24,283 bases of DNA. Source: a virus. A program made the position numbers and the translations under genes. The notes under the pieces are model-generated. The model searched no databases. It was given only the letters and a program-made list of their open reading frames with translations, and was not told the DNA's origin. The stretch's first letter is position 1, and the number at the start of each line of letters is the position of its first letter. The DNA lies in the IMG/VR virus record IMGVR_UViG_3300042691_010246, positions 1-24,283 of that record; one strand, 5' to 3'. Below are positions 6,053 through 14,209 of this stretch, one piece after another.

Positions 6053-8372
6053 TCAGCAGCACCCGGTGAGCGGATTCAATCTCGCGCTGGATGTCAACGA
6101 AGGCGAGCTGCACCTGGCGGCTGATCTCCATAGCATCGGCGCTGCCGCCGGCGTGGATGGTGACCGGGGCGTTGATGGTGAGGGGCGCCGAGGCTCGGCG
6201 TGCCCGTGGCGCCTGCAGCGAGACGGGCGCCTGAGCAACCTGCTGGGCAGCAGGGGCAGCGGCCAGCGCAGCGCCAGGGCCGGCGGAGAGCAGGGCCGCC
6301 ATGGCACCGGCGGTGATGGGCCGGGCGATGCGGGGGATGATCGCCCCGTTGAAGCCGGGCACGAACAGCTCCCGGCGGCGCTCCCCGACGACGTAGGGGA
6401 ACCCCGCGCGCACTGAGCCGCCCACCGCTCGCCCGGGTGGCGTGGCCGCTGCGCCGCCGCCGGAGCCCTCGCCACCGCCACCGCCGCCGATCATCGAGCC
6501 GATGCGGGAGACCGCGCCGCCGACCCAGGAGAACAGCGCACCGGCCCGGGCCTTCAGCCCGTCGATGATCGTGCCGATAATTCGCTGGCCGATGCCGGAC
6601 CTGGTGAACAGGCCGATGATCATGCCGGGGATGGGGGAGATGATCGCCAGGATGCCGGGGCCGAAGCGGGCAAAGCCTTGGATCAGCTGGGTGATCAGCC
6701 GCTGGAACAGCGAGGTCATCCAGCCGTACCAGGAGCTGAACATGCCCTGGACACCAGCGATCATCTGCCCGAACCCGGCCTGGATCTTCTGGGTGTCGGC
6801 GGTGAAGATACCGACCAGCATGCTCCAGCCGCCCTGCAGCACGGTGATGAAGCTGGAGAAGGTGGCGCGGATCCCGGCCACCATGCTGTCGACGCCAGCC
6901 CGGAACCACTCGACCTTGTGGTAGGCGAAGGTGAAGGCTGCGCCGATGCCGATGATGCCGGCGACCACCAGGCTGATGGGCCCGGCGGCCACCGCCAGCA
7001 CCGTGCCGATGCCGGCGATCACCGGGAAGGCTGCAGCTGCTGCACCGATGGCGGTGCCGATGGTGCCGATGGCGGAGACCACCCCAGCGATCACCGGCAG
7101 CGCCACCACCAGGCCGGCCAGACCCGCGCCGATCACGGTGATGCCGGTGGCCAGGCCAGGGTTGGCGGCGACCCAGGAGGCGATCCCCTCAGCGATCGGC
7201 GTGATGATCTCTGCCATCCGCGTGAGCGGGGGCAGGAGGGCGTTGCCCACCGCGATGCCGAGCCGCTGGGCGGAGTTCTGGAAGCTGGTCAGCGTGCCCT
7301 GGAAGGTGGCCAGGCTGCGCTGGAAGTCCTTGTCGACGGTGCCGGCGGCGGCCGATCCGCCCGCATCAGCCTTCAGCTTCTCGTACTCCTTGCGGTACTT
7401 CATCAGGGACATCAGGGCCAGCTTGGCCTCCTTGTCCCCGAAGATCTGGCTGAGCTTGAAGATGTCCCCGCCGGTCACCTTCTGCAGCTGATCGAGGGCG
7501 GCCTCCATCGGGTTGATGCCCTTGGCCTTGGCATCGTTCAGCACCTGCTCGATGTTCACGCCGAACTTGGAGAAGCGCTTCACCGCATCAGGGGCGGTGA
7601 GCTTCAGCATGGCGTCGGTGAGACGAGTGGCAGCCTGCCCCGCGTCGGGCGCATCCTTGCGCACCATCTGCATCATGGCCGCCAGGGAGACGGCGCCCTT
7701 CTGGCCCTGGATGCCCAGGCTGCCGGCGGCCGCGGCGATGGTGGGCATGAACTGCGCCATGTCCCGCAGCTCGAAGGCGCCCTGCTTGCCGGCGAACGCC
7801 AGCGCATCGAACGTCGCCTTGAGCTCGGTGGGGCGGATCTTCAGCGCGTTCTGCAGCTGGAAGCCGGTCTTGGTGACGTCGAGCAGGTCGGAGTTGGTGG
7901 CGGTCGCCACCTTGCCGAGGGACTCCATCGAGGCGACGGCATCCTTCAGCTCCAGGCCCTGGGCCACCAGGTCCTGGATGCCGGCCGCCAACTTCTCCGG
8001 CGACAGGTTGGTGAGGTTGCGACCGCTCAGCCGCAGCAGCTCACCAGACAGCGCCTTGAGCTCCCCCTGGCCGATGTTGGCGGTCTTGCCGATGTCGCTC
8101 AGGATCACCTCGAAGCGGGCCGCCTGGCGGATGCTGGCGCCGAATGCCACGCCGATGCCAGCCGCGCCGACGGCCGCCTGCTGCCACAGGGCGTTGTCGA
8201 ACATGCCCTTGAAGGACTTGCGGCCGGCCAGCGCCGCGTCGTTCATCGTGCGGTTCACGTTCCGCCCGAACGACGACACCTGCATCTGAGCGGTGCGCAG
8301 GGACGCGCCAAGACTTGCGGCGATCTTGCCGCCGATCTCGACCGTGATCTTCTGCGCGCCCCCGCCGATCAT
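6045..8372 (-). CDS. T: Tail tape measure protein
   Basis: A 775-residue protein that sets tail length and is released on injection. The TP901-type N-terminal region is seen at about 70-330 (AARFEVILSDIGKTANIG…LLDVTKTGFQLQNAL…IFGDKEAKLALMSL). A hydrophobic block spans about 409-482 (ITVIGAGLAGLVVALPVIAG…). The tail end has a Gly-rich linker (about 630-645) and the common tape-measure ending with VRAGFPYVVGE and ELFVPGFNG. Using the rule of thumb of about 1.5 Å per residue, it predicts a tail near 115 nm. P2 T is similar in size (815). There is no wall-degrading domain in it, unlike many tape measures; here those domains sit in the hub. The ATG shares one base with the E' stop (TGATG at 8372). 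Confidence 0.95.
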   Translation of the reverse strand: MIGGGAQKITVEIGGKIAASLGASLRTAQMQVSSFGRNVNRTMNDAALAGRKSFKGMFDNALWQQAAVGAAGIGVAFGASIRQAARFEVILSDIGKTANIGQGELKALSGELLRLSGRNLTNLSPEKLAAGIQDLVAQGLELKDAVASMESLGKVATATNSDLLDVTKTGFQLQNALKIRPTELKATFDALAFAGKQGAFELRDMAQFMPTIAAAAGSLGIQGQKGAVSLAAMMQMVRKDAPDAGQAATRLTDAMLKLTAPDAVKRFSKFGVNIEQVLNDAKAKGINPMEAALDQLQKVTGGDIFKLSQIFGDKEAKLALMSLMKYRKEYEKLKADAGGSAAAGTVDKDFQRSLATFQGTLTSFQNSAQRLGIAVGNALLPPLTRMAEIITPIAEGIASWVAANPGLATGITVIGAGLAGLVVALPVIAGVVSAIGTIGTAIGAAAAAFPVIAGIGTVLAVAAGPISLVVAGIIGIGAAFTFAYHKVEWFRAGVDSMVAGIRATFSSFITVLQGGWSMLVGIFTADTQKIQAGFGQMIAGVQGMFSSWYGWMTSLFQRLITQLIQGFARFGPGILAIISPIPGMIIGLFTRSGIGQRIIGTIIDGLKARAGALFSWVGGAVSRIGSMIGGGGGGEGSGGGAAATPPGRAVGGSVRAGFPYVVGERRRELFVPGFNGAIIPRIARPITAGAMAALLSAGPGAALAAAPAAQQVAQAPVSLQAPRARRASAPLTINAPVTIHAGGSADAMEISRQVQLAFVDIQREIESAHRVLLND

Positions 8373-8521
8373 CAGCTCACCGCCTCCGCGATCTCATTTT
8401 CAATGGCCTGGGCCTGCTCCAGCCACAGCCAGAACTCGTCGAGGTCGAGCTCGAGGATCTCGGCCAGGCCCCAGCTGGTTGCCTTCGCCAGGATGATGAC
8501 AGCCCGGCGAAGGGTCTCCAC
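8372..8521 (-). CDS. E': GpE'-like tail assembly protein
   Basis: A short leftward frame of 49 codons from GTG 8521: the product contains LRRAVIILAKATSWGLAEIL and LDLDEFWLWLEQAQAIENEI. Position between E and the tape measure, size, and the 'W…l.eLdldEf..w..qA' character fit P2 E'/GpE-like chaperone parts. In P2, E' has no start of its own and is made by a -1 frameshift from E. Here the E' frame is -1 to E and is open back to 8581, 57 bases before the E stop. I see no canonical slippery heptamer, so independent start at the GTG two bases after the E stop is also possible. A strong coding pattern supports it being real. Confidence 0.75.
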   Translation of the reverse strand: METLRRAVIILAKATSWGLAEILELDLDEFWLWLEQAQAIENEIAEAVS

Positions 8522-8523
8522 TG

Positions 8524-8799
8524 CTACGACCTGGCCGCCCTGAAAGCCACGATCTGGGCCTCCAGCTTGCCCCAGTTGTTGTCATCGAACAGCATCAGCT
8601 CATCCACGGGCACCTCGCAGAGGTTGGCCACCAGATGAACGGCTTGCTCGCCCTCGTTACTGCTGGCCCTGGACGCTGCCACCCGGTCACTGACCTTGGG
8701 CCGGCGCATCACCAGGAAGTCCACGTCCACCCCGCCCACCTTCTCAGGGAAGTCGAAGACGACCTTGGCGGTGGGTTCGGGGCGTTGCTTGCTGCTCAT
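8524..8799 (-). CDS. E: Tail assembly chaperone gpE
   Basis: A 91-residue P2 gpE/Mu gp41-type tail assembly chaperone that would bind the tape measure while the tube grows. The family core is visible: VDVDFLVMRRPKVSDRVAASR, then EGEQAVHLVANLCEVPVDELMLFDDNNWGKL. The ATG has GGAG eight bases upstream (GGAGTCTGATCGATG). It lies three bases after the tube gene, in P2 order. Confidence 0.88.
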   Translation of the reverse strand: MSSKQRPEPTAKVVFDFPEKVGGVDVDFLVMRRPKVSDRVAASRASSNEGEQAVHLVANLCEVPVDELMLFDDNNWGKLEAQIVAFRAARS

Positions 8800-8802
8800 C
8801 GA

Positions 8803-9309
8803 TCAGACTCCGATTGCTTGGCGGATGGTGGCCAGCTGATCCTGGCCGTTGATCCGGCGGATCATGTTCACCTTGTCGATCTCCACCAGCTCACGGCCGC
8901 CGATGGTCAGCTTGTAGTACCGCAGGGCGAAGGTGAACGTGGGGCTCGACTGATCGCCGGCCTTCCAGTCGCCCTTCTCCACCTGCTTCACCACGCCGGT
9001 CATGTTGACCACGGCAGGCACAGCGGCCTCGCCATCGCGACGCATCGCGCCACGGGCGGTCATCTGGGTGTTGGCCGACGCCAGGCCGTAGAGGGCGATG
9101 ACGTCGGGGTTGTACTCGAGCAGCACGAAGCTGCCCTCCAGCTTCTCCATCCCCATGTCGAGCTCCACCGGGGCGTCCATGCCGCCGCCGCGGAACTCCT
9201 CCATCTTGGTGGTGAGGGTGGGCAGGGTGAGGGTGTCGATCGTGCCGGCCAGGCCCTGGCCGTCGACGAACAGGCTGAAGTTCTTCAGTACGCGGGGAAT
9301 CTGGGCCAT
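8803..9309 (-). CDS. FII: Major tail tube protein FII
   Basis: A 168-residue protein clearly of the P2 FII family: it begins PRVLKNFSLFVDGQGLAG, continues with LTLPTLTTKMEEFRGGGMDAPVEL, and ends RYYKLTIGGRELVEID…VNMIRRINGQDQL. It polymerises into hexameric rings that form the inner tube through which DNA passes. Length equals the family (P2 FII is 172). The start has GAGG eight bases upstream within a TGA-rich motif (GAGGACTGACCCATG). Confidence 0.96.
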   Translation of the reverse strand: MAQIPRVLKNFSLFVDGQGLAGTIDTLTLPTLTTKMEEFRGGGMDAPVELDMGMEKLEGSFVLLEYNPDVIALYGLASANTQMTARGAMRRDGEAAVPAVVNMTGVVKQVEKGDWKAGDQSSPTFTFALRYYKLTIGGRELVEIDKVNMIRRINGQDQLATIRQAIGV

Positions 9310-9312
9310 GGG

Positions 9313-9322
9313 TCAGTCCTCG
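9313..9322 (-). promoter_or_regulatory. GAGGACTGA initiation motif before FII
   Basis: The minus strand reads CGAGGACTGA three bases before the FII start codon. It differs by one base from the TGAGGACTGA copies before the cement gene and the 361-residue fibre gene. GAGG serves as Shine-Dalgarno sequence. Confidence 0.6.
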
Positions 9323-9339
9323 ATGGGGCGGTGGGTGGA

Positions 9340-10746
9340 TCAGACGAACAGGTCGGTGACGTAGCTGTTCACCAGGTGGGAGCGGAAGGTGACCCGCTCA
9401 GCCGGGAACGGCGGGGTGAAGTCGAAGTCGAAGAACACCTGGCCGTTGCTGATGCTCACCGGGGTGTTCAGCTCGGGATCCACCCAGACGTCGCCGCCGA
9501 GGATGGCGCCGCGTGCCTTGAGGCTGCGCATGTACTCGCGCACCGACTCCTGCACCTCCTCCAGGTAGGTGGCGGTGATGCAGCGGTCGACGGCCCAGAG
9601 GTGGCCGCGGAGGATCGACTCGTTGATCATGTCGGCGGTGCGCCGCACCGACAGGAAGGCGTAGCGGGGATCGCTGGCCAGGGTGCGGTTGCCCCAGAGG
9701 CGGAAGCCTTGCTCGCGGACGATCGTGGCGATCTTCTGCTCGTTGAGCAGGTTGGCGCGGGAGTTGTAGTCGCCCAGGGTGAAGTCGATGGCGCGGCTGG
9801 TGCCTTCGATGCCGTTGAGCTCGTTGTTCGAGGGGGACCACCAGAAGCCGCGCTCGTTGTCGACCTTGTTGATCAGGCCAGCAACGGCGGGGGAGGCGGG
9901 CACGCTGGAGCCGTCGCGCAGCACCCAGGGATCGACGACGTAGATGCGGTCGCTGCCGAAGTCGTCGGCGATCTGGATCGCGTCAGCGTCGGTGGTGTTG
10001 GGGCCATCGGCGACGATCACCGCGCGCAGGCGCTGCGCGATGCCGACCATCTCGGCCAGCACCTCAGAGCGCACGGTGCCGCGCTGCACGGTGCCGGCCA
10101 CAGCCTGCACGCCGCCGGCCGGGGGCGCTGCGATCGTGACGGTCGGGTTGGTGGCGTAGTTCTTGCCGGGGTTAGTGATGGTGATGCTCACCACCTTGCC
10201 GGAGTTGGCGCCGGTGCCGAGCACTGCCACGGCCGTCGCGCCGGTGCCGCCGCCGCTGGTGATGGTGACCGCCGGGGCAGTGGTGTAGCCCGAGCCCTCG
10301 GTCTGAACGGCGATGCTGAGGATCCCGTTGCTGGTGCGCTGGTGGGTGTAGCCGGGGGCGATCAGGATGCGCGGCGCAAAGCCCACAGCGTTTTCGGCTG
10401 CCATGAAGGCATGGACGCCGGTGTAGCTGCCGCCGCCGGTGACGCCGCCGCGGATGTTGTCGATGATCGCGCTCTCGCTCGCGCCCTCAACCCGGATCAC
10501 CACCACGACAGCACCGGCCTGGTCGTAGATCAGGTCCAGGGCGGTGGGCAGGGTGCCGTTCTCGCCGATGCCGGACATCTCCGACCGCCGGGTGATGAGC
10601 ACCGGGGTGTTCAGCGGAAACTTCTGGGCATCAGCGTCGGGCGCAGTGCCGACCAGGCCGATGACGCTGGAGCGGATGGTCTGGATCGGCCGGGCCCCAG
10701 TGTCGATCTGGAGAACCTCTACGCCGTGAAGGAAGTTCGTGGTCAT
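9340..10746 (-). CDS. FI: Contractile tail sheath protein FI, with inserted beta-repeat domain
   Basis: A 468-residue P2 FI-type sheath protein; P2 FI is 396. The N-terminus (HGVEVLQIDTGARPI) and the sheath core (GPNTTDADAIQIADDFGSDR, WWSPSNNELNGIEGTSR, LWGNRTLASDP) match well. So does the C-terminal handshake region, FFDFDFTPPFPAERVTF. Between ILIAPGYTHQ (127-136) and VLAEMVGIAQRL (229-240) there is an extra segment, about residues 141-225. It has two copies of a Gly/Thr-rich beta motif: GSGYTTAPAVTITSGGGTGA and NPGKNYATNPTVTIAAPPA. The insertion should face outward on the sheath. The gene has the strongest ribosome binding site in the array, in keeping with a highly made structural protein. 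Confidence 0.96.
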   Translation of the reverse strand: MTTNFLHGVEVLQIDTGARPIQTIRSSVIGLVGTAPDADAQKFPLNTPVLITRRSEMSGIGENGTLPTALDLIYDQAGAVVVVIRVEGASESAIIDNIRGGVTGGGSYTGVHAFMAAENAVGFAPRILIAPGYTHQRTSNGILSIAVQTEGSGYTTAPAVTITSGGGTGATAVAVLGTGANSGKVVSITITNPGKNYATNPTVTIAAPPAGGVQAVAGTVQRGTVRSEVLAEMVGIAQRLRAVIVADGPNTTDADAIQIADDFGSDRIYVVDPWVLRDGSSVPASPAVAGLINKVDNERGFWWSPSNNELNGIEGTSRAIDFTLGDYNSRANLLNEQKIATIVREQGFRLWGNRTLASDPRYAFLSVRRTADMINESILRGHLWAVDRCITATYLEEVQESVREYMRSLKARGAILGGDVWVDPELNTPVSISNGQVFFDFDFTPPFPAERVTFRSHLVNSYVTDLFV

Positions 10747-10755
10747 GCGGAGCGG

Positions 10756-10762
10756 TCCTCCT
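10756..10762 (-). promoter_or_regulatory. Strong ribosome binding site of the sheath gene
   Basis: AGGAGGA on the minus strand, nine bases before the ATG at 10746, within the 43-base gap after the upstream fibre gene. It is one of the best matches to the anti-Shine-Dalgarno sequence in the window. Confidence 0.8.
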
Positions 10763-10789
10763 GTCGGGTTGATTCTAGGGTGAGCTGAT

Positions 10790-11443
10790 TCAGCGAATGA
10801 TCAGCAGGCTGACGCTGGCCGAGTCGTGCCCAGCCGGGGGCGTCTGGTTGGTGGAGCCGACCAGGATCCGCAGGGCGTTGGCGGTCTTGGTGGTCGGTGC
10901 CAGCAGATTGCCGGCGGAGCGGATGTTGACGACCGTCTTGGGGTTGTTGGTGGCGACGGAGTTGCCCATCCCCATCGCGGCATAGTTGCCGTCGATGAAC
11001 GGCGTGGTGAAGTTGATGCCGTAGTCGCCGTCGCCGCAGTCGGCGATGCTGGCGACGTTGTTGCCCGCGCCCACGGGGCAGCCCTTGAGCACGACGCTGC
11101 CGCTGGTGGTTGCGCTGGTCGCTGCCGTCACGGTGAAGCTGTTGGGCCCGGGCACGCTGGCGACGATGAAGGTGTTGTCGGTCGCGGTGCCCGAGGTGAA
11201 GTCGCAGCTGACGATGTGGCCCACCTGGCGGCCATGGTTGGTGAAGTTGATCGTGATCGTGGTGCCGGACTGGCTGTAGGTCGCGGTCTGGTTCGCCGCA
11301 GCCGTGCCGTCGAAATGCACCCAGGTCGGGGCGAACGACACCCCTGCCGCCAGCTTCTCTGCCGTCACGCAGCCATTCTTGAGGTCTGGTGTATCGATTG
11401 TTCCGTCCGACACCATCGCGCCGGGAATCCTCTGCAGTGGCAT
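10790..11443 (-). CDS. Tail fibre-like protein with nested Ig-like beta domain
   Basis: A 217-residue protein. Residues about 11-35 carry a short repeat-like helix motif (SDGTIDTPDLKNGCVTAEKLA) that is shared with the neighbouring fibre. A common phage fibre module, 'WV.FdG … CGDGDYGINFTTPFIDGNYA', starts at about 41 and resumes at about 133. It is split by an Ig-like beta region (about 50-120: QSGTTITINFTNHGRQVGHI, then VASVPGPNSFTVTAA). It is the last gene of the fibre block before the sheath gene. Probably a distal or accessory fibre; receptor binding is inferred. I see no Shine-Dalgarno sequence before the ATG. Confidence 0.75.
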   Translation of the reverse strand: MPLQRIPGAMVSDGTIDTPDLKNGCVTAEKLAAGVSFAPTWVHFDGTAAANQTATYSQSGTTITINFTNHGRQVGHIVSCDFTSGTATDNTFIVASVPGPNSFTVTAATSATTSGSVVLKGCPVGAGNNVASIADCGDGDYGINFTTPFIDGNYAAMGMGNSVATNNPKTVVNIRSAGNLLAPTTKTANALRILVGSTNQTPPAGHDSASVSLLIIR

Positions 11444-11462
11444 GGTGAAACGAGGTGAAGGA

Positions 11463-12992
11463 TCAGAGTTCAGCGCGGCCGCTGATTACCACGCGAGATT
11501 CAGTTGTGGCATAGGTGCTCACCCTGAAGGCGTTCACCCCGACCGGGATGACAGTGCCGCCGCTGCCATCCAGCACTTCCTCGATCTGGATGTCTGGTGT
11601 CGTGCGCTTCTTGCTGGACCACTGGCCCATCACGCGCAGGCCGCTGGCCGGAATCGCATAGGCCGACAGCTCGTAATACCGCTGGCAGAGGTCGAGCTCG
11701 ACTGCCTGTGGGCGCCGCTCAAAGGGCGTGGGGGCAGGGCCTGCTTCGATCTGCACCTGCGCAATGTCGAACGTGCCGGACTGCTGCCCGAGCGAAGCGG
11801 TGCGGCTGTTGAAGTTGGCGCCGGCATCGAACCAGATCAGCAGCTCCAGGCTGGTGTCACTGTCGTTGCCCAGCGCCTTGTTGGCGATCGAGGGAACCTG
11901 AGCAGTGACGGTGATCTTCTGCCAGCTGGTGCCGAGCGTGACTTTGGTGGTGCCGATGCCGGTCACCTGTGGAGTGACGAGCGTGCCGAACTGTTGCATC
12001 AGCTCGACGGCGATTGACCGTGCCGCGTCTGCCTTCGCCCAGAACGTCACCGTGCAGGTCTGGCCGGCGAAGGTGCGGACGTCTTCGATCGGCTGCCGCA
12101 GGTAGCAGAAGTTGCCGGTGCCGGGGACGGATGCAGCAGCGACGCGGCAGAAGAAGCGGGGGTTGTTCGGCACCGCCGTCTGCCCCACCGTGAACGCTTG
12201 CTGGCTGGTGTCGTGGGTTGAGCCGGTCACGACGGTCTGCCAGCGGTCTGCGACGAACCCGCTCTGGCTGCCGCTGAACGAGGTGCGGCGCTGCCAGAAG
12301 TCGAAGTTGCCGTTGATGATCGCGTTTCGGAAGCCCGACAGCGCGCCGCCCTCGAATGCCAGCTTGGGGATGGTGACGCCACCATCGCGCAGCTTGGGCG
12401 TGGTGATGGTGTCATCAGCTGGGGCGCCGGCGGCGGCCACCGACAGCGCCAGCACTCGCACCGCCGCACCTGCACCAGGCGCCTCGGAGAGGGTGAGGGT
12501 AAGTCCGTCCTGGCTGATGCTGTACTCGCTGGTCGGCTGCACCACACCGTCCACTGTGACCAGCGCCGAGGGCTTGTTGATGATCGGCGAGGTGAGGCCG
12601 AAGGCGACCTGCCCGGCGGCGGCCGTGAACATGGTCTCGACCTGCACGGCACCCTGCACGTAGCGGGCATCGGCCTCGGCCTTGGTGTAGCGATCGCCCA
12701 GGGCGGTGTTGATCGAGGCCAGGCTGTTGGCGACGGTGGCGGCGAAGTTGGCGTTGTCGCCCAGCGCGGCCGCCAGCTCATCGAGCGTGTCGAGGGCCCC
12801 AGGGGCGCCGGCAATCACGTTGGCGATGGCAGCGCTGATCAGTGTGTCAACCGCCGTGGAGGTGGGCCTGGCGGCCATGTCCGTGTCGATCGCATCGAGC
12901 GCCAGCCGCAGGCGCTCCACGTCAACGACCAGCTGGTTGGCGACGTTCGGCTTGGGATACGACCGGTTGGTCGTGACCTGTTGGATCGTCAT
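11463..12992 (-). CDS. Tail fibre protein with C-terminal carbohydrate-binding-like domain
   Basis: A 509-residue fibre. Recognised parts in order: a helical trimer segment of the usual phage type (APGALDTLDELAAALGDNAN, about 63-82, then SINTALGDRYTKAEADARY), a small beta module (VDGVVQPTSEYSISQDGLTL, about 126-145), a TITTPKL…GGVTIPKLAF motif (about 195-213), and a jelly-roll-like region from about 218 (FRNAIINGNFDFWQRR) to about 430 (FDIAQVQIEAGPAPTPFERR). The last ~80 residues look like an extra beta cap. This is the typical make-up of a receptor-binding fibre with a sugar-binding tip; the target is unknown. It lies one base after the upstream gene's stop. Confidence 0.85.
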   Translation of the reverse strand: MTIQQVTTNRSYPKPNVANQLVVDVERLRLALDAIDTDMAARPTSTAVDTLISAAIANVIAGAPGALDTLDELAAALGDNANFAATVANSLASINTALGDRYTKAEADARYVQGAVQVETMFTAAAGQVAFGLTSPIINKPSALVTVDGVVQPTSEYSISQDGLTLTLSEAPGAGAAVRVLALSVAAAGAPADDTITTPKLRDGGVTIPKLAFEGGALSGFRNAIINGNFDFWQRRTSFSGSQSGFVADRWQTVVTGSTHDTSQQAFTVGQTAVPNNPRFFCRVAAASVPGTGNFCYLRQPIEDVRTFAGQTCTVTFWAKADAARSIAVELMQQFGTLVTPQVTGIGTTKVTLGTSWQKITVTAQVPSIANKALGNDSDTSLELLIWFDAGANFNSRTASLGQQSGTFDIAQVQIEAGPAPTPFERRPQAVELDLCQRYYELSAYAIPASGLRVMGQWSSKKRTTPDIQIEEVLDGSGGTVIPVGVNAFRVSTYATTESRVVISGRAEL

Positions 12993-12993
12993 G

Positions 12994-14196
12994 TCACACC
13001 ACCACGACGCGGAGGTTGCGGACGCGCGGACGGTTGACCGTGTTCCCGGTCAGCGTCAGCCGCACCCGGGTGTTGGTCAGCGTCACCGTGCTGGAGCTGT
13101 AGGCGTACTCCACCAGGCCATCGCCCAGCTGGGTGGCGGTCGGGTTGCTCAGGGTCTGGAAGGTGCCAGCGGTGGCGGTTTCATAGGCCGCCTGGACCAG
13201 GGCGGAGCCGGGCAGGATCGCGTCGAAGATCACCTTGATCACCTTGCTGGTGCCGACCGCGATCTGGCGGGTGACGTAGATGGCACTCTCGTCGAGGTCG
13301 CCACGCACCTGCTGTGCACCGGGGAATAGCACCGGCGACTCGAACTCGTTGCCGGTGAGCTTGGCGACCAGGGCGAAGTCAGCGGTCTGGCGGGTGTCGA
13401 ATCTGATCGGCTGGCCAGGCTGCGCACGGAAGATGGTGCCGTCACCACGGCGGAAGTTGAACGCCAGGCTGGTGGCAGCGGTGGGGCGATCGAATGGTGC
13501 GACGCCCAGCAGGTCCGAGATGTTGGTGGCAGCAGCGCTGCCCAGCTCGACGTCGCGAGTCGTGCTGGTGAACCGTGCGCCGATCAGCCGGAACCGCAGA
13601 TCCTTCTCCTGATGCGGCGTCCAGGTGGAAGCATTGCTGCTGCTCAGCAGCACGCCCACGGTGTAGGGCTGGGATGTGACCCACTGCTGAGCGCTGGCGT
13701 CGTACTTGCCCAGCTCGGCCACAGCGACGGCGTGGTTGGCGTCGTTCGTGAGCAGCACCAGGGCGTACTCACGGCTGCCCTCCAGCCATACCGGGGTGTC
13801 GAACGTCGCCCGCACCCAGTTGGCGGTGACGTCGATGTCAGCTGCGCGGATGCGGGCATCGGCCAGGACGGTCTGGGTGGGAATGCCGTTCTCAACCTCG
13901 CGGATCTCCACCTGCACCGGCTCGCTGCCGCCCTTGGTGGTGAAGGTGATGTCCACGGCCGTCACGTGCCGGCCACGGGTGAGGGTGAAGGTCTGGGCGA
14001 GGGGGTCGATGGGTCGACCGATCGCGCGGGTGCGGACGATGCGGCGAACGAGAAGCTCGCCGCGGCCGGTGAACTGGCCAGCGCCGTAGGTGCCGCCAGC
14101 GCCGGTGAACTCGACCAGCTTGGTGCCGGCAGGGACGTTGGCCGGGATGGTGAACTGCCCCGTCAGGATGCCGTTGCTGTTTGCTGAGAATGGCAT
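12994..14196 (-). CDS. Fibre-block structural protein, mostly beta (unknown family)
   Basis: A 400-residue protein that I do not recognise at family level. The N-terminus (SANSNGILTGQFTIPANVPAG) and the repeated beta-type segments (PLAQTFTLTRGRHVTAVDIT, WVRATFDTPVWLEGSREYAL) look like fibre or baseplate periphery. The region from about 70 to 200 resembles a sugar-binding jelly roll of the 'QTF.l…v..v.l' type. In other phages proteins of this look often accompany DUF4815 proteins. The ATG is preceded by TGAGGCCTGA, and the gene is 10 bases after the DUF4815 stop. Confidence 0.75.
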   Translation of the reverse strand: MPFSANSNGILTGQFTIPANVPAGTKLVEFTGAGGTYGAGQFTGRGELLVRRIVRTRAIGRPIDPLAQTFTLTRGRHVTAVDITFTTKGGSEPVQVEIREVENGIPTQTVLADARIRAADIDVTANWVRATFDTPVWLEGSREYALVLLTNDANHAVAVAELGKYDASAQQWVTSQPYTVGVLLSSSNASTWTPHQEKDLRFRLIGARFTSTTRDVELGSAAATNISDLLGVAPFDRPTAATSLAFNFRRGDGTIFRAQPGQPIRFDTRQTADFALVAKLTGNEFESPVLFPGAQQVRGDLDESAIYVTRQIAVGTSKVIKVIFDAILPGSALVQAAYETATAGTFQTLSNPTATQLGDGLVEYAYSSSTVTLTNTRVRLTLTGNTVNRPRVRNLRVVVV

Positions 14197-14199
14197 TGC

Positions 14200-14209
14200 T
14201 CAGGCCTCA
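14200..14209 (-). promoter_or_regulatory. TGAGGCCTGA stop/Shine-Dalgarno motif
   Basis: TGAGGCCTGA on the minus strand. The first TGA is the stop codon of the DUF4815 gene, GAGG is a Shine-Dalgarno sequence, and the next gene starts 10 bases after the stop. The same 10 bases occur at 16142-16151. Confidence 0.65.

Noticed and set aside
6678-8543. Long plus-strand open frame (621 codons) opposite the tape measure gene
   Set aside because: Same cause: antisense of a clear tape measure protein, with a composition dominated by His, Asp, Gly and Gln and no recognisable family.
8400-8585. Minus-strand frame of 61 codons between E and the tape measure
   Set aside because: Arg/Pro/Gly-rich and without a family pattern; the real product here is the E'-like frame ending at 8372, which couples to the tape measure start.
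9340-10746. Reading the extra sheath segment as a sequencing error or frameshift
   Set aside because: The frame is unbroken, both flanks align with the sheath family, and the inserted part has a coherent two-unit repeat pattern.
8635-10788. Long plus-strand open frame (717 codons) opposite E, FII and the sheath
   Set aside because: It is the antisense of well-recognised P2-type genes in GC-rich DNA, where few stops arise in complementary frames. Its translation is His/Val/Ala/Gly-rich low-complexity sequence with no domain.
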